DNA from: a bacterium
Lineage (GTDB): Bacteria; Desulfobacterota; Binatia; Binatales; Binataceae
Direction of reading: 5' to 3'
NCBI GenBank assembly: GCA_014896235.1
Contig: JADBKU010000031.1
Span: 1 to 64,000 of the forward strand
DNA length: 64,000 bases
Positions 1 to 8,337 of the stretch are shown here, in pieces. Made by a program: the position numbers and the translations under genes. Position 1 is the first letter of the stretch, and the number at the start of each line of letters is the position of its first letter. Under the pieces are notes generated by a model, which saw nothing but the letters and a program-made list of their open reading frames with translations, was not told the origin of the DNA and did no database searches.

Positions 1-522
1 GACCGGCTCATGCGGCCAGTAGAACGTATGGAACGAGCGGCCCTTGAATTTCTCCATGCCCTTGATTTTGGGCGGCGTGGGAATCGAAAGCAGGCCGACC
101 GCCAGGATCGGGAACCGGCAGGTCAGCTCACGGCCGTCGCTGAGCGTCAATCTCCACAGGTTCTCGACTTCATCGAAGTGCGCCGCCTCGACTTTGCAGT
201 TGAACTGCATGTATTTGCGCAGGCCGAATTTGTCGGCGACGAAATTCAGGTAGCGGAGATTTTCGGGCTGACTGGAGAACCGTTCTTTCCAGTGCCATTC
301 GTCAAGGACTTCTTTGGAGAACGAGTACCCGTAGGTATAGCTCTCGGAATCGAAACGGGCGCCGGGATAACGATTCCAGTACCATGTGCCGCCGAGATCG
401 GGAGCGGCATCGAGGACCGTGGCGTCCACGCCGAGGTCGGACAAGAGTTTGATCTGATAGATGCCGGCCACTCCGGCTCCAATTACGATTGCCTCGTAAT
501 GCGACTTGGTTCCCTCGGTCAT
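1..522 (-). CDS. Baeyer-Villiger-type flavin monooxygenase, N-terminal part (cut by window edge)
   Basis: This is the first 174 residues of an FAD/NADPH-dependent monooxygenase; the reading frame stays open to base 1. The protein starts at an ATG (520-522) preceded by GGAG about 8 bases upstream. A GAGVAG dinucleotide-binding loop lies near residues 16-21, followed by the GGTWYWNRYPGARFDSES block typical of class B flavoprotein monooxygenases, and the Baeyer-Villiger fingerprint FxGxxxHxxxWP appears as FKGRSFHTFYWP close to the edge. Family members insert oxygen next to a carbonyl using NADPH and O2. The N-terminal half closely resembles the complete homologue at 8338-9936. An inverted repeat lies 30 bases upstream of the start and may be its operator. 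The substrate cannot be read from sequence. Confidence 0.9.
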   Translation of the reverse strand, partial: MTEGTKSHYEAIVIGAGVAGIYQIKLLSDLGVDATVLDAAPDLGGTWYWNRYPGARFDSESYTYGYSFSKEVLDEWHWKERFSSQPENLRYLNFVADKFGLRKYMQFNCKVEAAHFDEVENLWRLTLSDGRELTCRFPILAVGLLSIPTPPKIKGMEKFKGRSFHTFYWPHEPV

Positions 523-551
523 GGTTCACTCCGCTTTCGCTTCCCGGGCGG

Positions 552-566
552 TTACCGCTCCGGTAC
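552..566. promoter_or_regulatory. Operator-like inverted repeat TTACC-N5-GGTAC
   Basis: TTACC, five bases, then GGTAC lies 30 bases upstream of the monooxygenase start at 522. It differs by one base from two perfect TTACC-N5-GGTAA repeats at 2709 and 3685, one of which sits just upstream of an XRE-family regulator gene. The shared spacing suggests one regulator binds all three; this is inference. I see no gene or other structure in the rest of the 523-840 gap. Confidence 0.45.
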
Positions 567-840
567 GGTTTCTAACAAATCGATCGCATGCGATTACTAA
601 ACCATTCGCCGCATGGATCAGAGCGCGTTCTGGTTATGCCGCTCGATGCCGCCTGAAAATTTCATCGAAAATTCCGTTTTTCCGAATCGTTATTCAGCTT
701 CTTAAGCGTCACGCTGCGGATTCTACCAAACGTTCGATTGGTTACAAAATTCATATAAAAGGTGCTCGGCTGAAATGCAAGCGATTGCCGCGTGATCGGC
801 TCCACGCCGGTCCTGGCGATTCGGACGAGCCATCCGCGGC

Positions 841-1605
841 TTATTGTGCGATCGCGCCGCCATCAACGGGCATCGCCAACCCGGTGACGTAAGAAGCGCG
901 ATCGGAACAAAGCCACGCCACGCTTTCGCCGATTTCCTCGGGAGCGCCAAAGCGCTTCAGCGGTTCGGCCCGGATAAACCGTTGCTCCGCTTCAGCGCTG
1001 CCGCGCATGATTCGTTGCATCATCGGCGTGCGGATCGGCCCTGGACATACGGCATTGACGCGGATGCCATGGCGGCCATATTCGAGCGCCGCCGTCTTGG
1101 TCAATCCGGCGACGCCATGCTTGGATGCGACATAAGCAGGTCCGCCGACCGAACCCGCCAGCCCGGCCAGCGAAGATGTGTTGACGATCGAACCGCCGCC
1201 GCCCTGCTTGAGCATTTGCTCAATCTCCGCCTTCATGCAGAGCCATACGCCCGTCAAATTGATGGAAATGACGCGATGCCAGTTCTCCTCGCTGCACTTG
1301 TGCGTGACCGCCCCTTCGCCTTCGATTCCGGCGTTATTGAAAGCGCAATCGATCCGGCCGTAAGTCTCCACGGCCTTGGCGACCATCGCCGCGACGTCGC
1401 TCGCATTCGATACGTCGACTTTCATAAAGATTGCGGCCGCCCCTGTGGATCGGAGCGCTTCCAGCGTCTCCGTTCCGGCTTCGGCGACTATATCGGAAAT
1501 CAGCAGTTTCGCGCCTTCGCGCGCGAAGATCTTCGCGGTCGCGCGACCGATGCCCGAACCGGCTCCGGTGATGATGGCGGTTTTTCCTCCGAGTATTCCG
1601 GCCAT
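841..1605 (-). CDS. Short-chain dehydrogenase/reductase (SDR), NAD(P)-dependent
   Basis: A 254-residue classical SDR. The cofactor loop TGAGSGIG lies at about residues 14-21, the NNAG motif near residue 90, and the catalytic Ser (NTSS) and YVASK Tyr/Lys pair follow in the usual order, with PGxxxTPM after them. Such enzymes oxidise or reduce hydroxyl/keto groups with NAD(P)H. The start is placed at the ATG at 1605, which has GGAG ten bases upstream and begins directly before the Rossmann strand; an upstream in-frame ATG at 1662 would add 19 residues that do not look like SDR sequence. It lies downstream of, and in the same direction as, the XRE regulator. It could interconvert an alcohol and a ketone that a neighbouring monooxygenase oxidises; this is inference. 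Confidence 0.92.
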   Translation of the reverse strand: MAGILGGKTAIITGAGSGIGRATAKIFAREGAKLLISDIVAEAGTETLEALRSTGAAAIFMKVDVSNASDVAAMVAKAVETYGRIDCAFNNAGIEGEGAVTHKCSEENWHRVISINLTGVWLCMKAEIEQMLKQGGGGSIVNTSSLAGLAGSVGGPAYVASKHGVAGLTKTAALEYGRHGIRVNAVCPGPIRTPMMQRIMRGSAEAEQRFIRAEPLKRFGAPEEIGESVAWLCSDRASYVTGLAMPVDGGAIAQ

Positions 1606-1815
1606 GAGTATCTTTCTCCGTCCTGAAATCGCACACCGGAATAATCGGCGGCAAACGATCAATCCGGAATCGGCGCGGCGAGCGACGTCGTGATTAGGAA
1701 GGATAATCGCGTTGACCGCCGAAGCTCAAATGCAACAGCGGAATTTTCGGGCCAAGGCAGCTATCTGTGCGGTCGCGGGATTTGATTCGTTTTCACAAGA
1801 TATCGCCACCTGTAA

Positions 1816-2673
1816 TTAATTCTGTTCGCCGTCGGCGGAGAGCGCCAGCAGCCTTTCGGTTTCGGCGTCGGCGGGATAGAACGCCTCAATATGCAGATCC
1901 TGAAGGGTCGCGTCGTTGGGCGTCGCCACTGTCGTCACGGTGCTGAACATCCTCAAGGTTGAGCCATCGAGAACAAGCTCGGTCGGCAAAATCAGGTCTC
2001 GCGGCGCGTCGAGGTCCGGTTCCCGCCAGCGTTGCGGCACGCCGGGATAGCTCAACATTTCCGCAATCAAGCCTTTGAGCGTGTCGTCGTGCGCCCACGC
2101 GAGCCGCCGGTAAGCTTCGTTCAAGAGAGACTTGCCGATGGTCTCCCAATTCACGATCGCTTTGCGGGCGAGGTTCGGGTCGAACACCAGGCGCAAAACG
2201 TTGAGCCGGGGCGGCGAGGTCACCTGCAGGGGTTCGATTCCAGCCGGCTTGCGGCCAAGAATTTTCGTAATGAAAGTTATAAACGATTGATTCGCCATCA
2301 CGATATTCCAATGGCGATCATGCGCGTAGGCGCTTCGCGGGTCGTTATTCTTGAGGATAATTTCGACGGCGGCCCGAACTTGCGCCATCCGCGGGTCGTC
2401 GAGTCCGGTCTCGCTGTACATCGGAGCGAACCCCGCGGCCAGCAACAGGAAGTTACGCTCGCGAAGCGGAATATCGAGCGCGGCGGCGAGCGTCAGGAGC
2501 ATCGCTCGGCTCGGCTCGGCGCGTCCGGTTTCGAGGAAGCTTATATGACGGGACGAAACATCGGCCTCGAGCGCCAGCTCGAGCTGGCTAAGGCGCCGCG
2601 CCTCGCGCCAGCGCCGCAGCAGCGGTCCGACCCCCGATGGCTCGATGCTGGTTCCATTGCGCGTGGTTTCCAT
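1816..2673 (-). CDS. XRE-family regulator with MmyB-like ligand-binding domain
   Basis: 285 residues. An N-terminal helix-turn-helix of the XRE type spans roughly residues 15-75 (LLRRWREARRLSQLELALEA, then the recognition helix with SSRHISFLETGRAEP). The remainder matches the MmyB-like ligand-binding domain by its character: a region around residues 115-135 (HDRHWNIVMANQSF) and RLNVLRLVFDP near residue 165. MmyB-type proteins are usually local regulators that respond to a small, often lipid-like ligand and often sit near an SDR gene, as here. A perfect inverted repeat TTACC-N5-GGTAA lies 36 bases upstream of its start, consistent with autoregulation, and similar sites precede two neighbouring genes. 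Confidence 0.88.
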   Translation of the reverse strand: METTRNGTSIEPSGVGPLLRRWREARRLSQLELALEADVSSRHISFLETGRAEPSRAMLLTLAAALDIPLRERNFLLLAAGFAPMYSETGLDDPRMAQVRAAVEIILKNNDPRSAYAHDRHWNIVMANQSFITFITKILGRKPAGIEPLQVTSPPRLNVLRLVFDPNLARKAIVNWETIGKSLLNEAYRRLAWAHDDTLKGLIAEMLSYPGVPQRWREPDLDAPRDLILPTELVLDGSTLRMFSTVTTVATPNDATLQDLHIEAFYPADAETERLLALSADGEQN

Positions 2674-2708
2674 GATCGCACACTACGCCCGTCTTGGAGG
2701 CCGGTCGA

Positions 2709-2723
2709 TTACCAGCGAGGTAA
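2709..2723. promoter_or_regulatory. Operator-like inverted repeat TTACC-N5-GGTAA
   Basis: A perfect inverted repeat with 5-base arms and a 5-base spacer (AGCGA), 36 bases upstream of the XRE/MmyB-like gene. The same architecture recurs at 3685-3699 and, with one mismatch, at 552-566. Placement fits an autoregulatory operator. Confidence 0.5.
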
Positions 2724-2764
2724 TGGACCGGCCCCATATTCGCGCGAGCCGCCATGGCGCGGCT

Positions 2765-3133
2765 TCAGGCGCCCTTGATGTAACCCATCGCCTCAACGAT
2801 CAATCCGTCGCGCACTTTCATCAGATTGACGCCGCGAATCGATGCGGTCGGGCCGGTCCACAGGCGCCACCGGATGATCGCGCGGTCGCCCATCGCATAG
2901 GTTTCTTCAAGGTCGAAGTGCGTGCCGGACGCCGTCGCGATTTCGCTCCAAAGCGCCACGCAGGCATCGCGGCCGCGGCAACGATCGCCATCCGGCGCCG
3001 GACTGATTTTTTCGATCACGCAATCCTCCGCGATCATCGCCGCAAGCGGCGCCGGATCGTGCCGCTGAAAGACGTCGTTGAACCGATTCATCAGTTCGGC
3101 GGTCGCTGCGCTCCGTGCTTCTATTGTGTCCAT
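2765..3133 (-). CDS. NTF2-like / SnoaL-like small protein
   Basis: 122 residues with the pattern of the NTF2-like alpha+beta cone fold: an N-terminal helix (NRFNDVFQRHDPAPLAAMIAEDCVIE), a central VALWSEIATASG segment and C-terminal strands ending in GYIKGA. Members are either small isomerases/cyclases/dehydratases or non-catalytic binding proteins. The start is set at the ATG at 3133, with GGAG ten bases upstream, rather than at 3151. It follows a second NTF2-like gene 64 bases upstream in the same direction, so the two are probably co-transcribed. No catalytic residues can be assigned with confidence. Confidence 0.75.
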   Translation of the reverse strand: MDTIEARSAATAELMNRFNDVFQRHDPAPLAAMIAEDCVIEKISPAPDGDRCRGRDACVALWSEIATASGTHFDLEETYAMGDRAIIRWRLWTGPTASIRGVNLMKVRDGLIVEAMGYIKGA

Positions 3134-3196
3134 AACGTAATTTCTCCGCATGCCGGGCCGGCAGACCCGGCATCAGGCGCAAGAGTTCGCCCGCGG

Positions 3197-3589
3197 CTAT
3201 TCCTTCGGCAGTGGCGAAAAGTGCGTGCTGACGATTTTCCAATCCGCGCCCTTTTTGACCATCACCAGCGTTGTGCGTCCACAAGCCACCACCGGCATCC
3301 CGCCGCCCTTCGGTATCGTGGCGGCGCGATCGTACGCGTTCACGATGGCGGTGTCCTCGTTGAACGTCCGGCAGGTCGGCTGATGGAACGCGAAGGTCAT
3401 CGACTCGGCGCCCTTCGTGATGCTGCCCAGATAGTCGAGAAATTCGCCCTTGCTCTCAAAACGATAGGGGACATGGTCGAAAACCTCGACTTCGTCGTCA
3501 AGCGCGGCGGCGAAGGGGCCAAAATCGCCTTTGGCCGAAGCGGCGACGATTCGTTCCACGATCTTGCTGACATCTTCCATTGCGGACAT
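3197..3589 (-). CDS. NTF2-like / SnoaL-like protein (DUF4440-type)
   Basis: 130 residues. The N-terminal helix with FGPFAAALDDEVEVFDHVPYRFESKGEFLDYL and the C-terminal strand pattern TTLVMVKKGADWKIVSTHFSPLP are typical of ketosteroid isomerase-like NTF2 folds (shown here as whole segments of the protein, residues about 20-52 and 108-129). It is 64 bases upstream of another NTF2-like gene on the same strand. An inverted repeat TTACC-N5-GGTAA lies 96 bases upstream of its start, so it may be under the control of the XRE/MmyB-like regulator. Substrate unknown. Confidence 0.78.
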   Translation of the reverse strand: MSAMEDVSKIVERIVAASAKGDFGPFAAALDDEVEVFDHVPYRFESKGEFLDYLGSITKGAESMTFAFHQPTCRTFNEDTAIVNAYDRAATIPKGGGMPVVACGRTTLVMVKKGADWKIVSTHFSPLPKE

Positions 3590-3684
3590 GATTCAGACCC
3601 TCCCGGCGTTGATTTTTCATCGATGAAGCGGCGCCGATTCCGCTTCATGCGGCAGAATCTGACGCCGCCGCCCGCACGCCGCAA

Positions 3685-3699
3685 TTACCGCGCAGGTAA
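3685..3699. promoter_or_regulatory. Operator-like inverted repeat TTACC-N5-GGTAA
   Basis: Second perfect copy (spacer GCGCA), located between the NTF2-like pair and the TauD-type dioxygenase, upstream of the NTF2-like gene that starts at 3589. The identical arms and spacing to the copy at 2709 argue against chance. Confidence 0.5.
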
Positions 3700-3832
3700 G
3701 CGAACGAAATGTCCTTGCGGCGAATATCGTCTGAATTGGGCATGGCTGGACGATCGAGGCGCGCGAGGCGCCACTGACAACCCGAAACTTGAGCTATGGC
3801 GCTTTACGCCGGTCTTTTGGGCGATCGACGAA

Positions 3833-4687
3833 TCAGATGAGCGCGGACTCGGTCGCTGGATCGCCAGCGATCCGGCTGTGCCACATCACCCGCGGTTCGT
3901 TCATGTCCCACGGCGTGGCGCGATGGAGCAGGCAGCGATTGTCCCAGACCACCACGTCTCCGGGCGACCAATCATGGTAATGGATGCGCGGCGGACGGCA
4001 GGAAAAATCCACCAGTTCCTGCAAAAACCGCTCGGATTCGGCCTCATCCATGCCCGGAATGTTGTGCGCGTGCCGTCCGATCACCAGCGACTTTCGGCCC
4101 GTTTCCGGATGAACTTTTACGAGCGGGCGCAACGGTACAGGCCCGTCGTGGAAGCCATAGCCGCTGTAGGCGCTCCCCGCTTTCGGGACATGCCCGAGCT
4201 TGGCCTGGCTATAGTAGAGCGAATGATACGCGGACAGCTTTTCGACTTGCGCCCGGAGATCGTCGGGGAGCGCGTCGTAAGCGGCGCGCATGTCCGCCCA
4301 TCCGGTTGCTCCGCCCGAACGCGGCGTCACCTGTGCGCTGAACACGGCGCCCTTGGCCTGCACCGGCATGTACGTGCTATCGCAATGCCAGCCCATGTTG
4401 CCTTTGAGCACCTTTATGATGTCGTTGTCGGGGTCGAGGATAAGCGTGCCGTCGGACTTTACGTTGCTGAGCGGCGCCATCTCGAACTCAAGCGGCCCAA
4501 AACGCCTGGCGAACGCGATTTGCTCGTCTCGGCTGAGATGCTGTCCGGGAAAGATAAGCAGGGCGTATTCGAGCCAGGCGGCGTAGAGATCGCGCCACGT
4601 CGCGTCGTCGATCGCGGCGAGTTTCAGGCCCGTCGCGACGGCGCCGAACGTGGCGTCAAGAGGCTTTATATCGAACGTTCGCGCCAC
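3833..4687 (-). CDS. TauD/TfdA-family Fe(II)/2-oxoglutarate dioxygenase
   Basis: 284 residues, the usual length for the family. The iron-binding HxD pair is seen as GWHCDST near residue 100, the distal His as LLHRATPW near residue 255, followed by a conserved Arg in the C-terminal MWHSRIAGD stretch. Known members hydroxylate sulfonates, phenoxyacetates or similar small acids with 2-oxoglutarate and O2. It is transcribed in the same direction as the NTF2-like pair, 243 bases downstream of it on the map, and divergently from the kinase gene at 4923. The real substrate cannot be read from sequence. Confidence 0.9.
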   Translation of the reverse strand: MARTFDIKPLDATFGAVATGLKLAAIDDATWRDLYAAWLEYALLIFPGQHLSRDEQIAFARRFGPLEFEMAPLSNVKSDGTLILDPDNDIIKVLKGNMGWHCDSTYMPVQAKGAVFSAQVTPRSGGATGWADMRAAYDALPDDLRAQVEKLSAYHSLYYSQAKLGHVPKAGSAYSGYGFHDGPVPLRPLVKVHPETGRKSLVIGRHAHNIPGMDEAESERFLQELVDFSCRPPRIHYHDWSPGDVVVWDNRCLLHRATPWDMNEPRVMWHSRIAGDPATESALI

Positions 4688-4922
4688 GTTGTCCTCCTCT
4701 GCCCGGATAAAATTGCCGATCCGTCAAAAAATGATGATTAATCCGTGCGCCACGCCGTCTCCGGCATGATTGCATTTATCTCATAGCACGAAGGGCGTGC
4801 GCAAAGCCGGGTGATTTTCGAGGTTGACGCCGACCGCCGGGCCGCCTCAAGAAGTCGTCGGCACGACGCCGCCCACGCGCAACCTTGCGCGCATCCGATG
4901 GCGGCGCTAACAAGCTCAGGGC

Positions 4923-5561
4923 ATGGCGGATAAAGGCAGAGTTATCATTCTCAACGGCGGCTCCAGCGCCGGCAAAACCACGCTGGGGAAAACTCTGCAG
5001 GATTTGCTGCTGCCCGAGCCATATCTGTTGCTCGGCATCGACGCATTTTGGTTTGCGCTTCCGGCGCGTCAACTCAACCTCGAGACGGTCGACCCCGGCT
5101 ACTACAAGTGGGCCTCGACGGTCGAAAACGGTCTGGCATACTTCCGCATCATCCCCGGTCCAATCCTCGATCAAGCGATGCGTGCGCGCTATCGCGCGAT
5201 TGCGCAGTTTCTTGACGAGGGCCTGAACGTAATCGCCGATGACGTTATCTGGAAGCGCGAATGGCTGCTCGACGCGCTCGAGATTCTCGCTCCCTATCGG
5301 GTTTTCATGGTCGGCGTCTTCGTGTCCGACGCCGAGGGCGCCCGCCGCGAGGTTGTCCGCGGCGATCGCCATCCCGGATGGGACCGCGGCTCCGCTCGTT
5401 ACGCGCATCACGACGCGATTTACGATCTCACCGTCGATACGACCACGATGACGCCTGAGCAAGAGGCGGCGCGGGTCAAAGCAGCGCTCGACAGCCGCCC
5501 TCAAGGCGACGCCTTCAACGAGATGCGAAGGAAATTTCTCGGCCGCGGAAGCGCCGCCTGA
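4923..5561 (+). CDS. Chloramphenicol phosphotransferase-like P-loop kinase
   Basis: 212 residues. The Walker A motif GGSSAGKTT lies at about residues 12-20, followed by GIDAFW near residue 38, matching the Asp that acts as base in chloramphenicol 3-O-phosphotransferase, and a [10 protein letters not shown] segment near residue 148 in the lid region. Family members phosphorylate small molecules with ATP; most chromosomal copies have no proven drug activity. It stands alone, divergent from the dioxygenase and upstream of a MarR-type gene. Whether it confers resistance is unknown. Confidence 0.85.
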   Translation: MADKGRVIILNGGSSAGKTTLGKTLQDLLLPEPYLLLGIDAFWFALPARQLNLETVDPGYYKWASTVENGLAYFRIIPGPILDQAMRARYRAIAQFLDEGLNVIADDVIWKREWLLDALEILAPYRVFMVGVFVSDAEGARREVVRGDRHPGWDRGSARYAHHDAIYDLTVDTTTMTPEQEAARVKAALDSRPQGDAFNEMRRKFLGRGSAA

Positions 5562-5711
5562 GCGTTCCAACCTGGACTGCTTCGCCGCGTTCGCGACGCG
5601 CACCGGCAATAGGTTTCAACCGCGCAAGCGCGGGCGGCTTTCGCGAGCGAAGAAATACCGAACGCTCGCCAAGGGCGGCTTTTCATTAAAACGACCGTCC
5701 AATTTTAATAG

Positions 5712-5744
5712 TTGACAGAACGCAAATATTGAAATAAATCAATA
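5712..5744 (+). promoter_or_regulatory. Promoter with overlapping inverted-repeat operator of the MarR-type gene
   Basis: A consensus -35 box TTGACA is at 5712-5717; a weaker -10 (TAAATC) is at 5735-5740 with a 17-base spacer. A perfect inverted repeat, TATTGA-N6-TCAATA, occupies 5727-5744 and covers the -10 box. MarR proteins commonly bind such palindromes in their own promoter, so autorepression is likely. The stretch is AT-rich compared with its surroundings. Confidence 0.55.
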
Positions 5745-5781
5745 ATCGTTCGAGACCATACGGCGAGTTCCGAGGCATCCT

Positions 5782-6396
5782 GTGACGAAAACCGCGGCCC
5801 AAAAGAGCGGCCGAAACGCGAAGGCGCGGCGCGCAACCGCGGCGGCATTGATGGAATTCTTCTTTCCGGTGCATTACGAGATCGGCACGGCGCTGGAGGA
5901 TGTGGTTCGATCTGAAACGCTCTCGCGCCAGCAGGCGGCGAGCTTGTGGCTGATTCGGTCGCAGGGCGAGGATGGCTGCCGGATGCGGCGCAAGGATGTC
6001 GAAGCGAATATGCGGCGCTGGTTTGAGGTGACGAGCGCGGCGGTTTCCAAGGCGCTCCGCGCGATGATGCGTCCGCCGCTGGAGCTAATCGACATCATCG
6101 AAGATCCGCGTTCGGGACGCGAAAAGGTGGTCGCCCTGACTCCCAAGGGCAAAGCATTTCTGGATTCAGCCGCGGAGCGGGCCACGGACGTTCTGGCGGA
6201 ACTACTCGAGGATGTTTCGCCCGAACTGGCCGCTTCCGCGATTGAGTACTTCGATCGTCTCACGCGCGGCTTCCAACGTGCGCGGACGCGTAGTCGAATC
6301 AGGCTGATCGCTCACTCGACCAGGGCGAATGGAAAAAAGACCAACCGCGGCTCAAACGAAATGACGAATGAATCAGGTGCGGCTGGATCGATTTAA
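5782..6396 (+). CDS. MarR-type winged-helix regulator
   Basis: 204 residues from a GTG start at 5782. The central portion carries a winged-helix pattern: RRKDVEANMRRWFEVTSAAV (helices 2-3), SKALRAMMRPPLELIDIIEDP and a wing followed by REKVVALTPKGKAFL, the hallmark end of a MarR wing. The N-terminus is rich in Lys, Arg and Ala. The gene precedes the acyl-CoA dehydrogenase by 80 bases on the same strand and is preceded by a palindrome overlapping its promoter, so it may repress itself and the downstream catabolic genes. The ligand is unknown. The last 40 residues are basic and poorly conserved in appearance. Confidence 0.8.
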   Translation: MTKTAAQKSGRNAKARRATAAALMEFFFPVHYEIGTALEDVVRSETLSRQQAASLWLIRSQGEDGCRMRRKDVEANMRRWFEVTSAAVSKALRAMMRPPLELIDIIEDPRSGREKVVALTPKGKAFLDSAAERATDVLAELLEDVSPELAASAIEYFDRLTRGFQRARTRSRIRLIAHSTRANGKKTNRGSNEMTNESGAAGSI

Positions 6397-6475
6397 CGCA
6401 ACGACCCCAATCGCGAAGCGCCAACCGAGAACGACCAATATACCGTGAAGAACGGATCGCCGGCCGTCGAACGCA

Positions 6476-8284
6476 ATGTCTTTGCTCATTAATCCGCGAG
6501 ATCTTCAGTTTATCCTGTTCGAGCTGCTGCATGCCGAAAGCCTCTGCCAGTCGGACCGCTACGAACATTGCGACAAGACGATGTTCGCGGCGATCCTTGA
6601 CGCCGCGCACCGGATTGCCGCGGCCGAGTTTGAGCCGCTCGCCAAGATCTGCGATGAGGTCGAGCCGCGCATGGAAGCCGGCCGCGCCATTCTGCCCGAT
6701 GGTGTCGCAAAGGCCGTAAATGCATACATCGATGGCGGCTTCCTGAACGCCAGTGCGGACCTGAACGAGGGAGGGCAGCAACTGCCCGTCGTCATTTCGC
6801 AAGCCTGCATGGCGTATTTTGTGGCGGCAAACCCGGCGTTGTCGGTCTATCCGTTCGTGACGAATGGAGTCGCCACCGTCATTGGCAATCACGGCAGTGT
6901 CGTCCAAAAAGAGTTGTTTGCCGAACCGCTGCGGGCGGGACGCTGGCTCGGCGTAATGGCTATCTCGGAAACCCAGGCCGGGTCCTCGGTGGGCGATCTA
7001 AGAACCGCGGCAATCCCGACAGAAGCGGGACACTATCTCATCACGGGCTCCAAGATGTGGATCACCGGAGCGGCCCAGGACTTTACAGAGAACATTGTGC
7101 ATCTCGTTCTCGCCCGGATTGCGGGAGCGCCGGCCGGGACGCGCGGCATCTCGCTCTTCATCGTGCCCAAGTATCGTTTGTCGGAATCCGGCCGGCCGGA
7201 CGTATGGAACGACGTGAATGTCGTCGGCCTCAACCACAAAATGGGTTTTAGAGGCATCAGCAACACGGTCCTCAGCCTGGGCGATCAGAACAATTGCCAC
7301 GGCTACCTGGTGGGTGAACCCAACAACGGCCTGCGTTACATGTTCGACCTGATCAACGAGGCGCGCATCTGGGTCGGCACGGGAGCCGCGGCGCTGGGCT
7401 ACTCGGGCTACTTGCGCTCGCTCAAGTACGCCAGGGAACGCGCTCAAGGCCGTACGGCGGCAAATCGCAATCCGAATGCTCCGCAAGTGCCGATCATTGA
7501 GCATGCCGATGTGCGGCGTCTGCTCCTGACCCAAAAGGCGTATGTCGAAGGGGGCTTATGCCTCGCCTTGTACTGCGCATGGCTGATCGACCAAAGCAGG
7601 CTCGCCGCGGCCGCGGGGGACGCGGACAAGAAAGCCGACCTCGGCCTGCTGCTGGAAATCCTCACTCCGATCGTCAAATCGTGGCCGTCGGAGTTCTGTC
7701 TGGAAGCGAACAAGCACGCCATTCAAGTGCTCGGCGGATATGGCTACACCCGCGATTTCCCGCTTGAACGGCTCTATCGCGACAATCGCCTCAACGCGAT
7801 CCACGAAGGCACGTACGGGATTCAGGCAATCGATTTGCTGGGCCGCAAGGTCGCAATGGCTGAAGGCCGCGGCTTCCAACTCCTGCTATCGCGGATGCGC
7901 GAAACCGCCGAACTGGCGCAAAAGGAAACGGCGCTGGCGTGGCACGGGAGTCAACTCGAGCGATATCTCGCGCGCCTCGCTGAGGTAACGTGGAAAATCA
8001 GCGGATCGCCCGGAACGGCGGTTTCGGAAAAGGCGCTCGCCAACGCGGTCCATTATCTGGACGCTTTCGGCCATATCGTCGTGGGATGGCTGTGGCTGCT
8101 TCAGGCCATGGCTGCGAATACGGCCCTGAGCGGCGGCGCTCAAGAGGACGCCGGTTTTTACAACGGCAAAATGTTCGCGTGCGAGTTCTTCTATCGGCGG
8201 GAACTGCCAAAGGTGAATCATTTTCTCGATCTTGTGGAGCAGGCTGAAGCCACCTGCTTCAACATGCAGAAGGATTTCTTTTAG
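6476..8284 (+). CDS. Acyl-CoA dehydrogenase, long form with C-terminal extension
   Basis: 602 residues, longer than the 380-residue standard enzyme and matching the approximately 600-residue group that carries an extra C-terminal domain (as in 3-methylmercaptopropionyl-CoA dehydrogenase and similar proteins). Visible family features are MAISETQAGSSVGDL near residue 160 (FAD/substrate loop), the GSKMWITGA strand, EARIWVGTGAAALGYSGY, and the C-terminal GGYGYTRDFPLERLYRDNR and HEGTYGIQAIDLLGRK blocks around residues 420-460. It introduces a double bond into an acyl-CoA, passing electrons to ETF. It lies directly upstream of a monooxygenase gene (gap 53 bases), which suggests a shared pathway. 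Substrate chain type is not deducible. Confidence 0.93.
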   Translation: MSLLINPRDLQFILFELLHAESLCQSDRYEHCDKTMFAAILDAAHRIAAAEFEPLAKICDEVEPRMEAGRAILPDGVAKAVNAYIDGGFLNASADLNEGGQQLPVVISQACMAYFVAANPALSVYPFVTNGVATVIGNHGSVVQKELFAEPLRAGRWLGVMAISETQAGSSVGDLRTAAIPTEAGHYLITGSKMWITGAAQDFTENIVHLVLARIAGAPAGTRGISLFIVPKYRLSESGRPDVWNDVNVVGLNHKMGFRGISNTVLSLGDQNNCHGYLVGEPNNGLRYMFDLINEARIWVGTGAAALGYSGYLRSLKYARERAQGRTAANRNPNAPQVPIIEHADVRRLLLTQKAYVEGGLCLALYCAWLIDQSRLAAAAGDADKKADLGLLLEILTPIVKSWPSEFCLEANKHAIQVLGGYGYTRDFPLERLYRDNRLNAIHEGTYGIQAIDLLGRKVAMAEGRGFQLLLSRMRETAELAQKETALAWHGSQLERYLARLAEVTWKISGSPGTAVSEKALANAVHYLDAFGHIVVGWLWLLQAMAANTALSGGAQEDAGFYNGKMFACEFFYRRELPKVNHFLDLVEQAEATCFNMQKDFF

Positions 8285-8337
8285 AACGGGACAGATCGTT
8301 TCAAGACGGACTAAATGCCAACTCGGAGAATTTGATC

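Noticed and set aside
2645-4741. 698-residue open frame on the plus strand opposite the NTF2-like and TauD genes
   Set aside because: It spans three unrelated real genes in the opposite direction and lacks any motif; it is an effect of base composition.
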